DNA of 64,000 nucleotides from Streptomyces sp. NBC_00708. GTDB taxonomy: Bacteria; Actinomycetota; Actinomycetes; Streptomycetales; Streptomycetaceae. The notes beneath the pieces were generated by a model that ran no database searches, was not told the DNA's origin, and saw only the letters and a list, made by a program, of their open reading frames with translations. Below are positions 7,286-15,507 of this stretch, piece after piece (position 1 is the stretch's first letter; every line of letters starts with the position of its first letter). The stretch spans positions 3,286,001-3,350,000 of the forward strand of contig CP108997.1 in the NCBI GenBank assembly GCA_036226585.1, given 5' to 3'. A program made the position numbers and the translations under genes.

Positions 7286-7606
7286 GTGACAGCAGACGAC
7301 TCGTACGACCGCCTGGATGACGACGACTATCCCGCCTACACGATGGGCCGGGCCGCCGCGATGCTCGGCACGACCCAGGGCTTCCTCCGCGCCATCGGCG
7401 AGGCTCGTCTGATCACCCCCCTGCGCTCGGAGGGCGGCCACCGCCGTTACTCGCGCTACCAGCTGCGCATCGCCGCCCGCGCCCGCGAACTGGTCGACCA
7501 GGGCACGTCCATCGAGGCCGCCTGTCGCATCGTCGTCCTGGAGGACCAGCTGGAAGAGGCACAGCGCATCAACGCGGAGTACCGCCGCGCCGCCGAATCC
7601 GCGTAG
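7286..7606 (+). CDS. MerR-like winged-helix regulator, copy 1
   Basis: A 106-residue protein. TMGRAAAMLGTTQGFLRAIGEARLITPLRSEGGHRRYS is a MerR-type recognition domain with the GGHRRY wing. A coiled C-terminal helix (VVLEDQLEEAQRINAEYRR) probably dimerises it. There is no effector domain. The start is the GTG at 7286, which has GAGAGG 5 nt upstream; GTG 7280 is too close to that site. A close paralogue follows the same design at 29498-29836. Both accompany a csp/helicase pair, so regulation of the cold-shock module is a reasonable guess. Confidence 0.8.
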   Translation: MTADDSYDRLDDDDYPAYTMGRAAAMLGTTQGFLRAIGEARLITPLRSEGGHRRYSRYQLRIAARARELVDQGTSIEAACRIVVLEDQLEEAQRINAEYRRAAESA

Positions 7607-7950
7607 CCGCCACCTGCGGTCCGAGGGGGTGCCCGCCGGGCGTCGGCGGGCACCGCGCACCACTGCGGGCGACCCCCGCGATGACGGAGTACGCGGCCGT
7701 TCCCGCCGCCCGCTCCTCGAAGCCCCGGGCTCCCGTGCCGCCCGGGGGCTCCGCGTGGTCCACAATCGTTGAAGTGCGCCCTTCATGTGCCGGCCACAGG
7801 TACGCCGATGGCCCGGCCGTCCGTGAGTGTGCGCCGGGTTCCACGGATCCGGTGCTCCGTACGAAGAGTGCGAGCGCGGCCACTGACGTCGCGGCGCCTG
7901 TTCCCCACCGATGAATCCGTGAACCACCTCAGACCCCTTCGGGAGACCTC
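7607..7950. other. Intergenic stretch without a recognised gene
   Basis: I see only GC-driven open frames here, without ribosome binding sites or family resemblance. The last 12 bp carry GGGAG, the ribosome binding site of the DUF6243 gene. Confidence 0.5.
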
Positions 7951-8166
7951 ATGACCGTGAGCAAGAACATCAACAACCCCGTGGGCATGGGCGGCGGCCA
8001 GCGCAAGAGGCTGTCGCGCGCCGAACGGCAGAACAACGGCCCGCACCGCAACCTCGACCGCCAGGGTGCCGCCGACCGAAAGGCGGAGCTGGTACGCAAG
8101 ATGCGGGAGAAGGCGGGCCAGGCCGAGGGCGCGGAGCAGCCGGGCGCCGACGCCGCACAGAGCTGA
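7951..8166 (+). CDS. DUF6243 family protein
   Basis: A 71-residue, very polar protein. NNPVGMGGGQRKRLSRAERQ, then NNGPHRNLDRQGAADRKAELVRKMREKAG is the characteristic DUF6243 sequence found throughout Streptomyces. The function is unknown. The basic composition without hydrophobic segments suggests a cytoplasmic nucleic-acid-associated protein. GGGAG lies 5 nt before the ATG. Confidence 0.85.
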   Translation: MTVSKNINNPVGMGGGQRKRLSRAERQNNGPHRNLDRQGAADRKAELVRKMREKAGQAEGAEQPGADAAQS

Positions 8167-8253
8167 CCCGCCGCCTCCGCGACGCGGCGGCACACGGCGC
8201 GGGGCCCGGACCGCAGCGCGCGGTCCGGGCGAACGGCGCTAGGGGCGCTGCCC

Positions 8254-8259
8254 CTACAC
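8254..8259 (+). promoter_or_regulatory. -10 box of a probable leaderless promoter
   Basis: TACACT ends 7 nt before the GTG start of the acetyltransferase gene, and there is no Shine-Dalgarno between them. Confidence 0.45.
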
Positions 8260-8266
8260 TGCCCGC

Positions 8267-9145
8267 GTGATCAACGACCTGCCCGCCGGGCTGACCGCGC
8301 GGCACCCCACCGCCGAGGATCACCGGCGCGTGCCGGCCGTGCTGGACCAGTGGTGGGGCGGGCTCAAGGGTGAGGCGGGGGCGCTCGAGCGCGCGCTGCT
8401 GCTTCCCCGCCTGTACTTCCAGCACTTCACCGAAACCAGCTTCCTGGTCGAGGATCCCGACGGGAGTCTCGCCGCGTTCCTCGTCGGCTTCCTGTCACCG
8501 TCCGAGCCGGACGTCGCCTACGTGCACTTCGTCGGCGTCGACCCGGCGCTGCACGGACAGGGCATCGGGAGCGCCCTCTACCGCGCCTTCTTCACGCTCG
8601 CCCGCGCGCACGGACGGCGGTACGTGCACTGCATCACCAGCCCGGAGAACACCGCCTCCCAGTCCTTCCACACCCGGCTCGGCTTCACGGCCGCGCCCGC
8701 GCAGCCGGACTACGACGGCCCCGGCCTCGACCGCGTGGCCTTCACCCTCGACCTGGACCCGCGCCCGGCCCGCCCCACGCGTCGCCTCCGGGTGCTGGAC
8801 GCGTCCCTGGTCCTCGAACACCACCCTCAGCTGCGTGAGCCGTGCGACGACGACTGGCTCGCCCTGGTGCGGGCGCCGGAGGGTCTGACAGTGATCCGGA
8901 CCGCGGGCGGCGCGGTTCCTCCGGCCGATCGCTGGATCGCGCTGTACGACGCCGACCCGGACCACGGACTCGACGAGCCGGGGCTGCTCGCCGCCGTCCT
9001 CACGCCGCTGGCACGCGCCGCGATCCCGGTGTTCACCGCTTCGACGTACCACGCCGACCTGGTGCTCGTACCGGAACAGCGCCGTGACGAGGCGCTGCGC
9101 GCGCTGCGGTCGGCCGGTTACGAGACCACGGCCGCCGACGCGTGA
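8267..9145 (+). CDS. GNAT acetyltransferase with C-terminal ACT-like domain
   Basis: A 292-residue, two-domain protein. Residues 1-165 are a GNAT fold: VHFVGVDPALHGQGIGSALY is motif A with the acetyl-CoA loop (QGIGSAL), and SPENTASQSFHTRLGF is motif B. Residues about 170-292 include DDDWLALVRAPEGLTVIR and VLTPLARAAIPVFTASTYHADLVLV, the pattern of the ACT/CASTOR-type ligand-binding domain. The combination suggests an acetyltransferase controlled by a small metabolite such as an amino acid; the substrate is unknown. It overlaps the next acetyltransferase gene by 4 bp. Confidence 0.8.
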   Translation: MINDLPAGLTARHPTAEDHRRVPAVLDQWWGGLKGEAGALERALLLPRLYFQHFTETSFLVEDPDGSLAAFLVGFLSPSEPDVAYVHFVGVDPALHGQGIGSALYRAFFTLARAHGRRYVHCITSPENTASQSFHTRLGFTAAPAQPDYDGPGLDRVAFTLDLDPRPARPTRRLRVLDASLVLEHHPQLREPCDDDWLALVRAPEGLTVIRTAGGAVPPADRWIALYDADPDHGLDEPGLLAAVLTPLARAAIPVFTASTYHADLVLVPEQRRDEALRALRSAGYETTAADA

Positions 9146-9642
9146 ACGGCTCCGTCCTCGTCGTACCGCTGACCGCCGGTCACGCCGATGAGGTGATCGC
9201 GATCTACCGGGCCGGCATCGACGAGGGGAACGCCACGTTCGAGACCACCGCGCCCACTTGGGCGGACTTCGACGCGGCCAGACTGCCCGAGCACCGCTTC
9301 GCCGCCGTCGACGAGACCGGGCGGGTTCTCGGCTGGGTGGCCGCCGCGCGGGTCTCCCGGCGGCGCGCGTACGCCGGAGTGGTCGAGCACTCCGTCTACG
9401 TTCATCCGGGGGCCCGCGGCCGGGGCGTCGCGGCCGTGCTGCTCAAGGCGCTCATCGGCTCCACCGAGGCGGCGGGGATCTGGACCATCCAGTCCGGGAT
9501 CTTCCCGGAGAACACCGCGAGCCTCGCCGTGCACGAGCGGGCCGGCTTCCGAGTGATCGGCATCCGCGAGCGCGTCGGCCTCCACCACGGCCGCTGGCGT
9601 GACGTGGTGCTGGTCGAGCGGCGCAGTCCGGTTGTCGTCTGA
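9142..9642 (+). CDS. GNAT N-acetyltransferase, phosphinothricin-acetyltransferase-like
   Basis: A 166-residue single-domain GNAT. IYRAGIDEGNATFETTAPTW near the N-terminus, GVVEHSVYVHPGARGRGVA (acetyl-CoA loop) and PENTASLAVHERAGFRVIG match the PAT/Bar subgroup, which acetylates phosphinothricin or related amino compounds. The actual substrate cannot be read from sequence. Its GTG overlaps the stop of the preceding acetyltransferase (GTGA), so the two are translationally coupled. Confidence 0.8.
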   Translation: MNGSVLVVPLTAGHADEVIAIYRAGIDEGNATFETTAPTWADFDAARLPEHRFAAVDETGRVLGWVAAARVSRRRAYAGVVEHSVYVHPGARGRGVAAVLLKALIGSTEAAGIWTIQSGIFPENTASLAVHERAGFRVIGIRERVGLHHGRWRDVVLVERRSPVVV

Positions 9643-9752
9643 CGTCGCCCGGCCGCTGTCCGGCGGGTCCGTCGTCGCTCACGATGACGGCCTTCGCGGG
9701 CGCGTGCGAGCATGGGCCCTCGTCCGTTGCGCCCAAGGGAGGCCTCGCCGTC

Positions 9753-10499
9753 GTGTTCGTGCAGCACTACACCCTTCCCGAGGAACTGCTGCTGCTCGCC
9801 TACGATCCGGCCGAGGGGCGGCCCCTGTGCCGGCCCCACTTGCTGCGCCTGGGTCTCGCGGGGGCGCTGGCCGCCGAGTTGCTGCTCGCGGGCCGGGCCG
9901 CCGTGCGGGACGGCCGGATCACCGGGACCGGCGGACCGCCGCTCGGTGACACCTTGCTCGACGCGGCGCTGACGCGGCTCGCCGGCCGGCGCAAGGGCCA
10001 GAAGCTGCCGCGCTGGGTGCGCGACACCGCGGGCCTGAAGACCACCGCGGGCAGGAGCGACGAGCTGTGGCGCGACCGGCTCGTCACACGCGGCGCGCTG
10101 CGGGCGGAGCGCACCCGGACCCTGGGGGTCATCGCACAGCGGCGCCACCCCGTGGGCCCGGACGACCGCACCGGACCCGCGCGCGAGCGGGTGACCGCCG
10201 TGGTGAAGGGCTGCTCCGCGGACGAGCGCGCCGTCCTGCTGGCCGCGCTCGTCGGCGCGACGGGACTCACCGGGCAGGTGCTGCCCGGGGAAGATCAGTC
10301 CGGGGAGCGCGACGAGTTGACGCTCGCCGCCGGCCGGGACCCGATAGCCCGGGTCGTACGCGACCTGGTGCGCGAGGCGCGGGGCCCGGCCCCGCGCCCC
10401 CGTGGCGGCGCCGAGCCGATCGCCGAGGGCACGGGCTGGAACCCGCTGGACTGGGTCTTCGGCGGAAACGGCGACGGCGGGGACGGCGGCGGGGACTGA
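9753..10499 (+). CDS. GPP34 (GOLPH3-like) family protein
   Basis: A 248-residue soluble protein. LPEELLLLAYDPAEGRP, LLRLGLAGALAAELLLAGR and LWRDRLVTRGALRAERTRTLG are the successive conserved helices of the GPP34 family, whose eukaryotic member GOLPH3 binds phosphatidylinositol-4-phosphate. Streptomyces have many paralogues of unknown function, often near conservon-like genes. The start is the GTG at 9753, which has AAGGGAGG 10 nt upstream; an upstream in-frame ATG at 9684 lacks one. The C-terminus is Gly/Asp-rich and probably disordered. Confidence 0.85.
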   Translation: MFVQHYTLPEELLLLAYDPAEGRPLCRPHLLRLGLAGALAAELLLAGRAAVRDGRITGTGGPPLGDTLLDAALTRLAGRRKGQKLPRWVRDTAGLKTTAGRSDELWRDRLVTRGALRAERTRTLGVIAQRRHPVGPDDRTGPARERVTAVVKGCSADERAVLLAALVGATGLTGQVLPGEDQSGERDELTLAAGRDPIARVVRDLVREARGPAPRPRGGAEPIAEGTGWNPLDWVFGGNGDGGDGGGD

Positions 10500-10739
10500 C
10501 GCGGCGGGCGGGGACGCGCCGTAGCCTCCCGGCCCTGCACAACAGCGCGCCTGGTCCCTGCGGGAGGCCGCGCGGAACGTGTGGCCGCACGCGCGACGGG
10601 AACGCCGTCCCGGCCGAACCGACCTCGCGGGCCGCCCCGCTGAAGGGGCGCGGCGCGAAGCTGACGCCGACTCATCAGGGCTGCATACGCGCGCAATTCG
10701 TATCTAGTCATGATCAGAACGACCGTTTAGCCTATCGAC

Positions 10740-11519
10740 ATGGTGTTCAAGCGCCTGCGGCGCATAGGTGGGGGCGGCGCCGTGCCGCTGGAGGTCGACA
10801 CCCAGGTGGCGGCCGGATTCGTACGGCCCGGCGAGGTGCTTCAGGGCGCAGTCCTTCTGCGTGCACTCGACCGGGAGGTCGATCTGGGCGGCGTCGAGCT
10901 GGAGTTGTTCGCCAAGGTCACACCGTCGTACGAGGGCGCCGGCACCACGGAGACGATCTGCTGGCCCAGCACCTCCGCCTATTTCAAGCTCGCCAAGGGG
11001 GAGGAACGCCGCGTCCCCTTCGAGCACAGGCTGCCTTGGGACACTCCGGTGACCGAGGTATCGGGGCAGGCCGTCGGCGCGGTTCTCGGGCTCAGCACGA
11101 AGGTGCAGATCGAGGATGCCGAGGCGGTGAGCGACAACGATCTCGTCCATGTCGCCGCGCTTCCTCTGCACGAGGCGGTCCTCGACGCCTTCGCCGCCGA
11201 GGGATACCTGTGCGACGCCTGCGACGTCACGGACGACCGCATCCCCACGGTGGAGTACGGGCTGTACCTGACGCAGACCTTCCTGCTCGCCGACCGGCTC
11301 GGTACAGCCGGCCGGCCGCCACAGCTGGAGCTGAGCTTCATCACCAACCGCGTCGGCTGCGAGATCTACCTGCGGCGGGCCGCCCCCGCCCAGGACGACT
11401 GGGAGGACAAACCGCCGGCCGCCAGCTGGGTCGCCGCGCACCACGACGTCGGCAGCGTCGACTTCGGGGCCGAAGCCAGGACCTGGATCGACCTGGTCGG
11501 CAAGCTCCCCGCCGGCTGA
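10740..11519 (+). CDS. Sporulation protein Spo0M family
   Basis: A 259-residue arrestin-fold protein. MVFKRLRRIGGGGAVPLEVDTQV followed by FVRPGEVLQGAVLLRA and VELELFAKVT is the N-terminal beta-sandwich of Spo0M. RVPFEHRLPWDTPVT and CEIYLRRA mark the second half. In Bacillus Spo0M influences sporulation control and cytoskeletal interactions. Streptomyces homologues are present but poorly studied. A TAGCCT -10-like box at 10727-10732 is 7 nt from the ATG, consistent with leaderless expression. The 240 bp upstream hold no recognisable gene. Confidence 0.85.
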   Translation: MVFKRLRRIGGGGAVPLEVDTQVAAGFVRPGEVLQGAVLLRALDREVDLGGVELELFAKVTPSYEGAGTTETICWPSTSAYFKLAKGEERRVPFEHRLPWDTPVTEVSGQAVGAVLGLSTKVQIEDAEAVSDNDLVHVAALPLHEAVLDAFAAEGYLCDACDVTDDRIPTVEYGLYLTQTFLLADRLGTAGRPPQLELSFITNRVGCEIYLRRAAPAQDDWEDKPPAASWVAAHHDVGSVDFGAEARTWIDLVGKLPAG

Positions 11520-11568
11520 CGGCCCCGCCGCCCATGGGACCAGGCCGGTGATCACCCGAACGAGGTAA

Positions 11569-11598
11569 TTGACCGATCGTTCCAATTTGGCCTACGCT
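11569..11598 (+). promoter_or_regulatory. TetR promoter and operator
   Basis: -35 TTGACC (11569-11574), an 18-nt spacer and -10 TACGCT (11593-11598) precede the GTG by 7 nt. The operator TTGACCGATCGTTCCAA (11569-11585) overlaps the -35 box and spacer. Its core recurs inverted at 12256-12279 before the SDR gene, supporting autoregulation and control of that gene. Confidence 0.65.
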
Positions 11599-11605
11599 CC
11601 TGGAT

Positions 11606-12190
11606 GTGGCCAGGACCAAGGAATTCGATCCGGAGGCCGCGCTGCAGGCAGCCCTCGAACTGTTCTGGCAGCGCGGCTACGAAGCAACGTCGATGGCCGA
11701 CCTCGTCGAGCATCTCGGCATCGGCCGGGCCAGTATCTACGCCACCTTCGGGAACAAGCACGAGCTGTTCCTGAAGGCCATGGACCGTTACGCGGAGGGG
11801 CGCGATCCGCTCCTTCTCGCGGAGCTGTCCCAGCCGGGGCCGGCCCTGCCCGCCGTCCGGGCCGTGGTGCGCCGCTTCTCGGAAGAGGCCACGTCCCTGG
11901 AGGGGCGGCTGCACGGGTGCCTCATCACCAACACCGCTTCCGAGCTGGCACCGCACGACACGGCGGTGGCCCGCCGGGTCGAGATCAGCTGGGAGCATCT
12001 CGAAACGCCGCTGCACTCCGCGCTCATACGGGCCCAGGCCCAGGGCGAGTTGCCGGAGGATCGCGATCCCCGCGCACTGGCCCGCCTGCTGCTCGTCCTG
12101 CTCCAGGGCGTGCGGGTCGTCGGCAAGGCGTCCAGCGATCCGGCCCGCGTACGGGACGCCACCGAGCAGGCCCTGAGCCTGCTGGACTGA
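11606..12190 (+). CDS. TetR family transcriptional regulator
   Basis: A 194-residue repressor. The N-terminal HTH is FDPEAALQAALELFWQRGY-EATSMADLVEHLGIGRASIYATFGNKHELF, a standard TetR_N domain with the recognition helix GRASIYATF. The C-terminal ligand domain has HGCLITNTASELA, as in TetR_C_16-like regulators of reductases. The gene is probably leaderless. It most likely represses itself and the short-chain dehydrogenase gene 150 bp downstream, because both promoters share the same operator core; the inducer is unknown. Confidence 0.85.
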   Translation: MARTKEFDPEAALQAALELFWQRGYEATSMADLVEHLGIGRASIYATFGNKHELFLKAMDRYAEGRDPLLLAELSQPGPALPAVRAVVRRFSEEATSLEGRLHGCLITNTASELAPHDTAVARRVEISWEHLETPLHSALIRAQAQGELPEDRDPRALARLLLVLLQGVRVVGKASSDPARVRDATEQALSLLD

Positions 12191-12255
12191 CCCGCCCCGA
12201 CAGGGCTGAACAACTCGCCGCCTCAAGCCCGAGGTGGTCGACTTCGCGCGGCGCC

Positions 12256-12279
12256 ATACTGGAACGATCGGTTCAGTAT
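12256..12279 (+). promoter_or_regulatory. Operator before the SDR gene
   Basis: A 24-bp imperfect palindrome from ATACTGG to TTCAGTAT centred on CGATCG, with two mismatched pairs. Its core TGGAACGATCGGTTCA matches the inverted TetR-promoter operator (TTGGAACGATCGGTCAA) at all but one position. Confidence 0.6.
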
Positions 12280-12338
12280 GGGCATTCAGTGCTCGCCCCT
12301 ACACATTCAGTGCTTGTCCCTACAGAGGAGTTGTGGAA

Positions 12339-13097
12339 GTGAACCGCTTCATCGGCAGGACCGCCCTCGTCACAGGTGCCGGCTCCGGTCTGGGCCGCGC
12401 CACCGCTCTGGCCTTCGCCGCCGAAGGCGCGTCCGTGGTGGTCGCGGGGCGCACCCGGGCGTCCCTCGACGAGACGGTGCGCCTCATCGAGGCGGCCGGG
12501 GGCACCGCCGCCGCCGTGGTCGCCGATGTCACCGACTCGGACCAGGTCCGCCACCTCGTCCAGGAGAGCGTGGCCCGCTTCGGCGGCCTCCACATCGCGG
12601 TCAACAACGCCGGGATACTCCGGGGTTCCGGCCCGGTGGCGGACGTGAGCGAGGAGGACTGGGATGCGGTGCTGCGGACCAATGTCACCGGTGTCTGGCT
12701 GGCGATGAAGCACGAGATAGCGCACATGCGGGGCAAGGGCGGCGGAGTCATCGTGAACATCGCCTCCAACCTCGGCGCCCACCTGCGGATACCGCACGCC
12801 GCCGCCTACATCACCTCGAAGGCGGCCGTCTCCGCGCTGACCCGAGCCGCCGCCCTCGATCACATCCACGAGGGCATCCGCGTCAACGCGGTCAGCCCGG
12901 GTGCCTCCGACGCGCCCATGTCCCTCCGCCCGGGTGAGACCGAGGCCGAGCGGGCGGAGCGGGTGAAGTCGCAGAACCCGCTCGGGAGGCTCGCGGGGGC
13001 CGAGGAGGTGGCGGCCGCGGTGCTGTACCTCGCCTCGCCGGCGGCCGGCGCGGTGGTCGGCACGGACCTGGTCGTCGACAGCGGAGCGGCGGCATGA
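12339..13097 (+). CDS. Short-chain dehydrogenase/reductase (SDR)
   Basis: A 252-residue classical SDR. The NAD(P) motif TGAGSGLG is near residue 12, NNAG near 90, catalytic Ser lies in VNIASNLG and the YxxxK motif is YITSK. The C-terminus GTDLVVDSGAAA is typical of glucose-1-dehydrogenase/FabG-like enzymes. It oxidises or reduces an unidentified alcohol or ketone. The start is GTG 12339, 8 nt after AGAGGAG; the in-frame GTG 12333 is too close. It is likely induced by relief of the adjacent TetR repressor. Confidence 0.85.
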   Translation: MNRFIGRTALVTGAGSGLGRATALAFAAEGASVVVAGRTRASLDETVRLIEAAGGTAAAVVADVTDSDQVRHLVQESVARFGGLHIAVNNAGILRGSGPVADVSEEDWDAVLRTNVTGVWLAMKHEIAHMRGKGGGVIVNIASNLGAHLRIPHAAAYITSKAAVSALTRAAALDHIHEGIRVNAVSPGASDAPMSLRPGETEAERAERVKSQNPLGRLAGAEEVAAAVLYLASPAAGAVVGTDLVVDSGAAA

Positions 13098-13228
13098 ACG
13101 GCGACCTGAGCGGCGACCTGACTGCGACCTGAGCGGGGCGGGACCGGCCCGATGTGAGCCGGGCCGGTGAGTACGGCGTCGGACAGGCCCTAGCATCGGG
13201 GCCTCGTCGATCAGTGGAGTGAGCCGCC

Positions 13229-14143
13229 ATGCCCTTGTCGCCACGTATCGGGGTCGTCATCGTGACCATGGGGACGCGCCCCCAGGAGCTGGAAGCGCTG
13301 CTCGCGTCCGTGGCGAAGCAGGACGTGCCGGCCGCGCGGGTGGTGATCGTGGGCAACGCGACCTCGCTCGACGACGTTTCGACCGATGTGCTGAGCGCGG
13401 CGGGCGCCCCCGGCGCCACCGTCGTGACCAAGGTGCCGCTCACCGAGAACCTGGGATGCCCCGGGGGACGCAACGTGGGGCTGGAGCTGCTGCGCGACGC
13501 GGACGAGGTCGATGTGGTCGTCGAGCTGGACGACGACGGGCTGCTCATCGCGACGGACGTCTTCCGCGAGGTGCGCCGGCACTTCGCGCAGGACCCGAAG
13601 CTCGGGATCATCGGGTTCCGGGTCGCCGACGAGCACGGGCGGACCGAACGGCGGTGGGTGCCCAGGCTGCGGGCGGGCGATCCGATGCGCGGGGGGCCGG
13701 TGACCGCGTTCCTCGGCGGCGGCCACGCCTTCTCGATGCCCATGCTGCGGCAGATCGGCCTGTGGCCCGGGGAGTTCTTCTTCGGCCACGAGGAGTCCGA
13801 CCTCGCGTGGCGGGCGCTGGACGGCGGGTGGGAGATCCGTTACGTGCCGACGCTCGTGCTCCAGCACCCGAGGACGTCTCCGGCCCGGCACGCGGTCTAC
13901 TACCGGTTCACCGCGCGGAACCGGGTGTGGCTCGCGCGCAGGAGGCTTCCCGTTCCGCTGATCCCGGTCTACCTCGGGGTGTGGATCGCGCTGGCCATGC
14001 TGCGGATGCGTTCGCTGACCGGTCTCAAGGCGTGGTGGGGCGGCTTCGCCGAGGGGGCCAGGACACCGGCCGGGGAGCGTGCGCCGATGCGCTGGCGGAC
14101 CGTGTGGCGCATGACCCGCCTGGGCCGGCCTCCGATCCTCTGA
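13229..14143 (+). CDS. Family 2 glycosyltransferase
   Basis: A 304-residue GT-A protein. IGVVIVTMGTRPQELEALLASV opens the nucleotide-sugar fold, NLGCPGGRNVGLE is the conserved NxGxxGGRN block of rhamnosyl/galactofuranosyl-like GT2 enzymes, VVELDDDG holds the DxD metal site, and EEFFFGHEESDLAWR-type residues (FFGHEESDLAWR) supply the acceptor-site ED motif. A hydrophobic stretch near 245-262 may associate it with the membrane. It probably adds a sugar to a cell-surface polymer; donor and acceptor are unknown. It stands alone, followed convergently by the xylanase gene. Confidence 0.85.
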   Translation: MPLSPRIGVVIVTMGTRPQELEALLASVAKQDVPAARVVIVGNATSLDDVSTDVLSAAGAPGATVVTKVPLTENLGCPGGRNVGLELLRDADEVDVVVELDDDGLLIATDVFREVRRHFAQDPKLGIIGFRVADEHGRTERRWVPRLRAGDPMRGGPVTAFLGGGHAFSMPMLRQIGLWPGEFFFGHEESDLAWRALDGGWEIRYVPTLVLQHPRTSPARHAVYYRFTARNRVWLARRRLPVPLIPVYLGVWIALAMLRMRSLTGLKAWWGGFAEGARTPAGERAPMRWRTVWRMTRLGRPPIL

Positions 14144-14213
14144 CCCGCCGCGGCCGTCCGGGAACCGCGCGGGCGCCCCGGAGCGGCCGCCGCCGTCCGG
14201 GGCACCCGCCGGG

Positions 14214-15239
14214 TCAGGCCGTGCTGCAGGACACCGTCGGCCAGGTCCAGGTTCCGTTGCTCTGGATGGTGACGCCGAAGGTGTTGCCGCTGCCGTTGGG
14301 TTTGGCGGTCAGCACCTGGGCGCTGGGGTAACTGGCGCTGGTGTTCCAGGTGGAGAGGACCTTCTCCGGGGAGGGGACGTTCATGGTCACGGTCCAGTTG
14401 CTGGAGCCGGAGACCGCGACGTTCAGGTTGTAGCGGTCGCTCCACTGCTGGCCCGCGGAGAGGGTCGCGGTGCAGCCGTTGCCGCCGCCGCCGGTGCCGC
14501 CCCCGTTGTCGCCGCCGCCGGATGTGCCGCCCAGCGTGATGCTGGAGCTGCCGCTGCTCTGGTAGCCCTCGGTGGCCATGATCATGTAGTTGAAGCTGCC
14601 GAGGTTCATCCCGTGCTGGGCCCAGGCGTCGAAGTGGTTGCCGGTGGTGATGGTGCCGCCGGTGCGCTTGGACTGGCGGACGCTCCAGTACTGCTGGAAG
14701 GTCTTGTTGCCCTCGATCGAGGGCGCGTTGGTCCGGGTCGTCTCGTAGATGTCGTACGTCCCGCCGTCACTGGTGACGGTGCCCTTGAAGGTGCCGGTGG
14801 GCCGGTAGGTGCCCCAGTTGTCGACGATGTAGTACTCGACGAGCGGGTTCTGCGACCAGCCGTAGAGGGCCAGATAGGCGTTGCCCGACGGATTGAAGGA
14901 GCCGGAGTAGGTCACGCTGCGGCGTCCGCCGGTGCTCCAGCCCTTGCCGGCGACGAAGTTCCCGGTGTTGCTCCAGGAGGTTCCGTAGCTGCCGCCGGAA
15001 CCGAGGTTCATCGAGACGGTGCCGGGGCTGTCGGTCCAGAACGAGTAGTAGTAGCCGTTGTTGGTGCCCGTCTGGTTGGAGGTGACGGTGGTGTCGGCGG
15101 TGGCGGTGCCGGGCAGGGCGATCGCCGCGACGGCCGCCATCACCAGGGCGAAGGCACTGCGGATGAACAGCCTGATGCCGTCCATGGGTCCGGTGCGGCC
15201 TCGCGGGTGGCTCGTGGGATGTGCGGGGGTTGCGTACAC
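14214..15239 (-). CDS. xlnB: Secreted GH11 endo-1,4-beta-xylanase with C-terminal carbohydrate-binding module
   Basis: The product closely follows S. lividans XlnB. A signal peptide with core [19 protein letters not shown] ends just before [20 protein letters not shown]. The GH11 domain carries the nucleophile Glu in [13 protein letters not shown] and the acid/base Glu in [11 protein letters not shown] Gly/Asn/Thr linker joins it to a CBM of about 85 residues with two cysteines (CTATL...VSCSTA). It hydrolyses xylan outside the cell. The GTG at 15239 (341 aa) is chosen because GAGGAGGAG lies 9 nt upstream; ATG 15185 is an alternative. Upstream CGAAA/TTTCG repeats suggest substrate-controlled transcription. 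A lactonase gene lies upstream on the same strand. Confidence 0.95.
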   Translation of the reverse strand: MYATPAHPTSHPRGRTGPMDGIRLFIRSAFALVMAAVAAIALPGTATADTTVTSNQTGTNNGYYYSFWTDSPGTVSMNLGSGGSYGTSWSNTGNFVAGKGWSTGGRRSVTYSGSFNPSGNAYLALYGWSQNPLVEYYIVDNWGTYRPTGTFKGTVTSDGGTYDIYETTRTNAPSIEGNKTFQQYWSVRQSKRTGGTITTGNHFDAWAQHGMNLGSFNYMIMATEGYQSSGSSSITLGGTSGGGDNGGGTGGGGNGCTATLSAGQQWSDRYNLNVAVSGSSNWTVTMNVPSPEKVLSTWNTSASYPSAQVLTAKPNGSGNTFGVTIQSNGTWTWPTVSCSTA

Positions 15240-15330
15240 GGGGGAGCTCCTCCTCGTCCTCATGAGCGGGTCGTCGGCGGGGGGCCTGCCGACGGCGCTC
15301 AGTGTTGGACCGGCCCCAAGGGGTGTCAAT

Positions 15331-15490
15331 AGTTTCGGCACGAGTTGCGAAACTGTCGAATGCCTTGCCCCGTAAGAGAGTTGGGCAACCAACCAGCTCA
15401 GCGGCGGCCTCCCTGTCAGTAGCCCCGCCTGAATTCACGCGGAGGCGACCCACTCCGCACGATCGCACGCCACCTGTTTCGAAAGTTTCG
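15331..15490 (-). promoter_or_regulatory. Xylanase promoter region with CGAAA/TTTCG repeats
   Basis: An inverted repeat AGTTTCG (15331-15337) and CGAAACT (15348-15354) lies about 90 bp before the xylanase start, and a second cluster reading CGAAACTTTCGAAAC on the minus strand lies at 15476-15490. Paired CGAAA/TTTCG elements have been described upstream of actinobacterial xylanase genes (from memory), so these are likely operators. Confidence 0.55.
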
Positions 15491-15507
15491 GAATGTCATG
15501 GAGCCCT

